In this document: positions 4,500 to 5,183 of the stretch, piece by piece
Layout: each line of letters opens with the position of its first letter
Position numbering within the stretch: the first letter of the stretch is position 1
From: Firmicutes bacterium ZCTH02-B6
Lineage (GTDB): Bacteria; Bacillota; Limnochordia; Limnochordales; ZCTH02-B6
Assembly (NCBI GenBank): GCA_002159155.1
Contig: LZRQ01000218.1
Location: 1-5,183, forward strand
Reading direction: 5' to 3'
Length of the DNA: 5,183 bases
The notes under the pieces: model-generated
Databases searched by the model: none
Seen by the model: the letters and a program-made list of their open reading frames with translations, nothing else
What the model was told of the DNA's origin: nothing
Position numbers and translations under genes: made by a program

Positions 4500-5183
4500 T
4501 TATGTGAAGGAGATGGCCAAGCCAGCGCTGGCGTAGCCGGTCAGGGTCGCAGCAGCGATCAGTCCGGTACCCTCAAGCCCGAACGCCAGCAACAACCTCG
4601 TACCGGCGGTGACCGGCACGTTCAGCGACACGAGGTCGCTGCCGAAATCGCCCAGCGAGATGAGCCCGCTGAACGGGATCCGGGCTTGCGCGCCGGGGAT
4701 CTGCGTGAACAGGTTGTCGGGCGTCGTCGACTGGTACAGCTGCGCAACGACCTCAACGGTACCCACCGCAAGGCTGACCCCGACGGTGACGCTGAAGTAC
4801 GCTGCTAGCTCCGTGATCACCCCGTCCCGTGGCACCGAGAAGGCGAAGTTGATTGTCGGTCCCAGCAAGGTGCCTGTCAGGTCCAGGTTGACACCCAGGG
4901 CCGTCGGCGAAGGTGCCGAGAAGCCGAACCCGACCAGTGCGCCAATGTCAGCCGTCCCGTCGATGAGCGATGCGACAGTGACCGGTGCGCCGGAGGCAAA
5001 GGGCACGATAGCCGAGACGCCTGGTGGCCCAGTCGGACCGGTAGGCCCAGTATCGCCGGTCGGACCGGTAGGTCCGGTAGGCCCAGTCGGACCCGTGTCA
5101 CCCGTCGGACCCGTCGGTCCCGTAGGTCCGGTCGGACCAGTATCACCTGTCGGCCCAGTCGGACCGGTGTCACCCGTCGGACC
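4500..5183 (-). CDS. Collagen-like exosporium glycoprotein, BclB-related C-terminal domain (5' end missing)
   Basis: The last 227 residues are visible; the gene runs off the right edge. The first 54 are a collagen-like stalk of 18 Gly-x-x triplets, nearly all GPT with GDT at triplets 2, 5, 10 and 15, ending GPPGVSAIV. The rest (about 173 residues) is a hydrophobic, probably beta-rich domain: PFASGAPVTV, GFGFSAPSP, LDLTGTLLGPTINFAFSVPRD, ITELAAYFSV, VVAQLYQSTTPDNLFTQIPG, VPVTAGTRLLLAF, LTGYASAGLAISFT. This pattern is that of the BclB-related exosporium glycoprotein C-terminal domain (TIGR03721 as I recall it). In the exosporium of Bacillus spores, related proteins form trimeric hair-like filaments whose collagen threonines are O-glycosylated. 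A GTG at 5004-5006 is not taken as the start, because the frame continues through the collagen repeats. The stop TAA is at 4502-4500, with the terminator downstream. The N-terminal targeting region is outside the window. The spore-surface location is inferred from the family. Confidence 0.9.
   Translation of the reverse strand, partial: GPTGDTGPTGPTGDTGPTGPTGPTGPTGDTGPTGPTGPTGPTGDTGPTGPTGPPGVSAIVPFASGAPVTVASLIDGTADIGALVGFGFSAPSPTALGVNLDLTGTLLGPTINFAFSVPRDGVITELAAYFSVTVGVSLAVGTVEVVAQLYQSTTPDNLFTQIPGAQARIPFSGLISLGDFGSDLVSLNVPVTAGTRLLLAFGLEGTGLIAAATLTGYASAGLAISFT
5022..5183 (-). repeat. Tandem 9-bp collagen triplet repeats (GPT/GDT)
   Basis: Eighteen 9-bp units encode Gly-Pro-Thr, or Gly-Asp-Thr at units 2, 5, 10 and 15, with a final Gly-Pro-Pro. 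Units 6-10 and 11-15 form two copies of a 15-residue block, GPTGPTGPTGPTGDT, close to the repeat organisation of Bacillus BclA. Wobble positions vary between units, so the DNA is imperfectly repetitive while the protein repeat is kept. Copy number probably varies between strains, and the array extends past the window edge. Confidence 0.9.

Noticed and set aside
4497..4808. Plus-strand open frame opposite the collagen-like C-terminal domain
   Set aside because: The minus-strand frame has a clear BclB-related domain; the plus frame is compositional noise.
4877..5173. Minus-strand Arg/Leu/Pro-rich open frame across the collagen repeat
   Set aside because: It is the +1 reading of the GPT repeats and yields a repetitive Arg-Leu-rich sequence; the collagen frame is the real one.
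5022..5183. Tandem repeats as a CRISPR array
   Set aside because: The 9-bp periodic units are coding Gly-Pro-Thr triplets in an open frame, with no spacers of uniform length.

Overview
The window looks like part of the chromosome of a GC-rich, spore-forming member of the Bacillota. No 16S or other lineage marker is present, so the genus is left open. Three things point this way. At the right edge is the 3' part of a collagen-like gene (GPT/GDT triplets) whose C-terminal domain resembles the exosporium glycoprotein BclB-related family. Purine-rich Shine-Dalgarno sites (GGGAGG, AGGAGGAG, GAGGAG) sit 7-9 nt before most starts. GTG starts are common.

Layout from right to left, in the direction of transcription, because all but one gene lie on the minus strand. 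The collagen-like gene (5183-4500, 5' end outside the window) ends before a strong hairpin terminator (4425-4458). A leader of about 180 bp follows. A tightly packed five-gene operon then runs from about 4231 to 760: glycosyltransferase A (GT2 plus TPR-like helices), small helical protein A, a very basic 141-residue protein, glycosyltransferase B (also GT2 plus TPR), and small helical protein B. Junctions are 18 nt, 4 nt, a 4-nt GTGA overlap, and 1 nt, so co-transcription and translational coupling are very likely. The two glycosyltransferases are paralogous, and so are the two small proteins. The operon is therefore a twice-occurring [GT2-TPR + small PTIP protein] module with the basic protein in between.

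Inferred cooperation: the BclB-like collagen stalk carries a Thr in nearly every triplet, and BclA-type collagen threonines are known O-glycosylation sites. The two soluble GT2-TPR enzymes are plausible modifiers of that stalk or of another spore-surface protein. The small helical proteins and the basic protein would be co-expressed structural or adaptor partners. This is context inference, not demonstrated function.

Left of the operon (82-690) is an unrelated, probably horizontally acquired segment. It holds a VapC-like PIN-domain ribonuclease gene preceded by a 5' scrap of a TIGR04255-type gene. What looks like the tail of a lost antitoxin sits in another reading frame across the junction. 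At the far left the last 27 codons of a plus-strand methyl-accepting chemotaxis protein converge on the PIN gene, and the two stop codons overlap.
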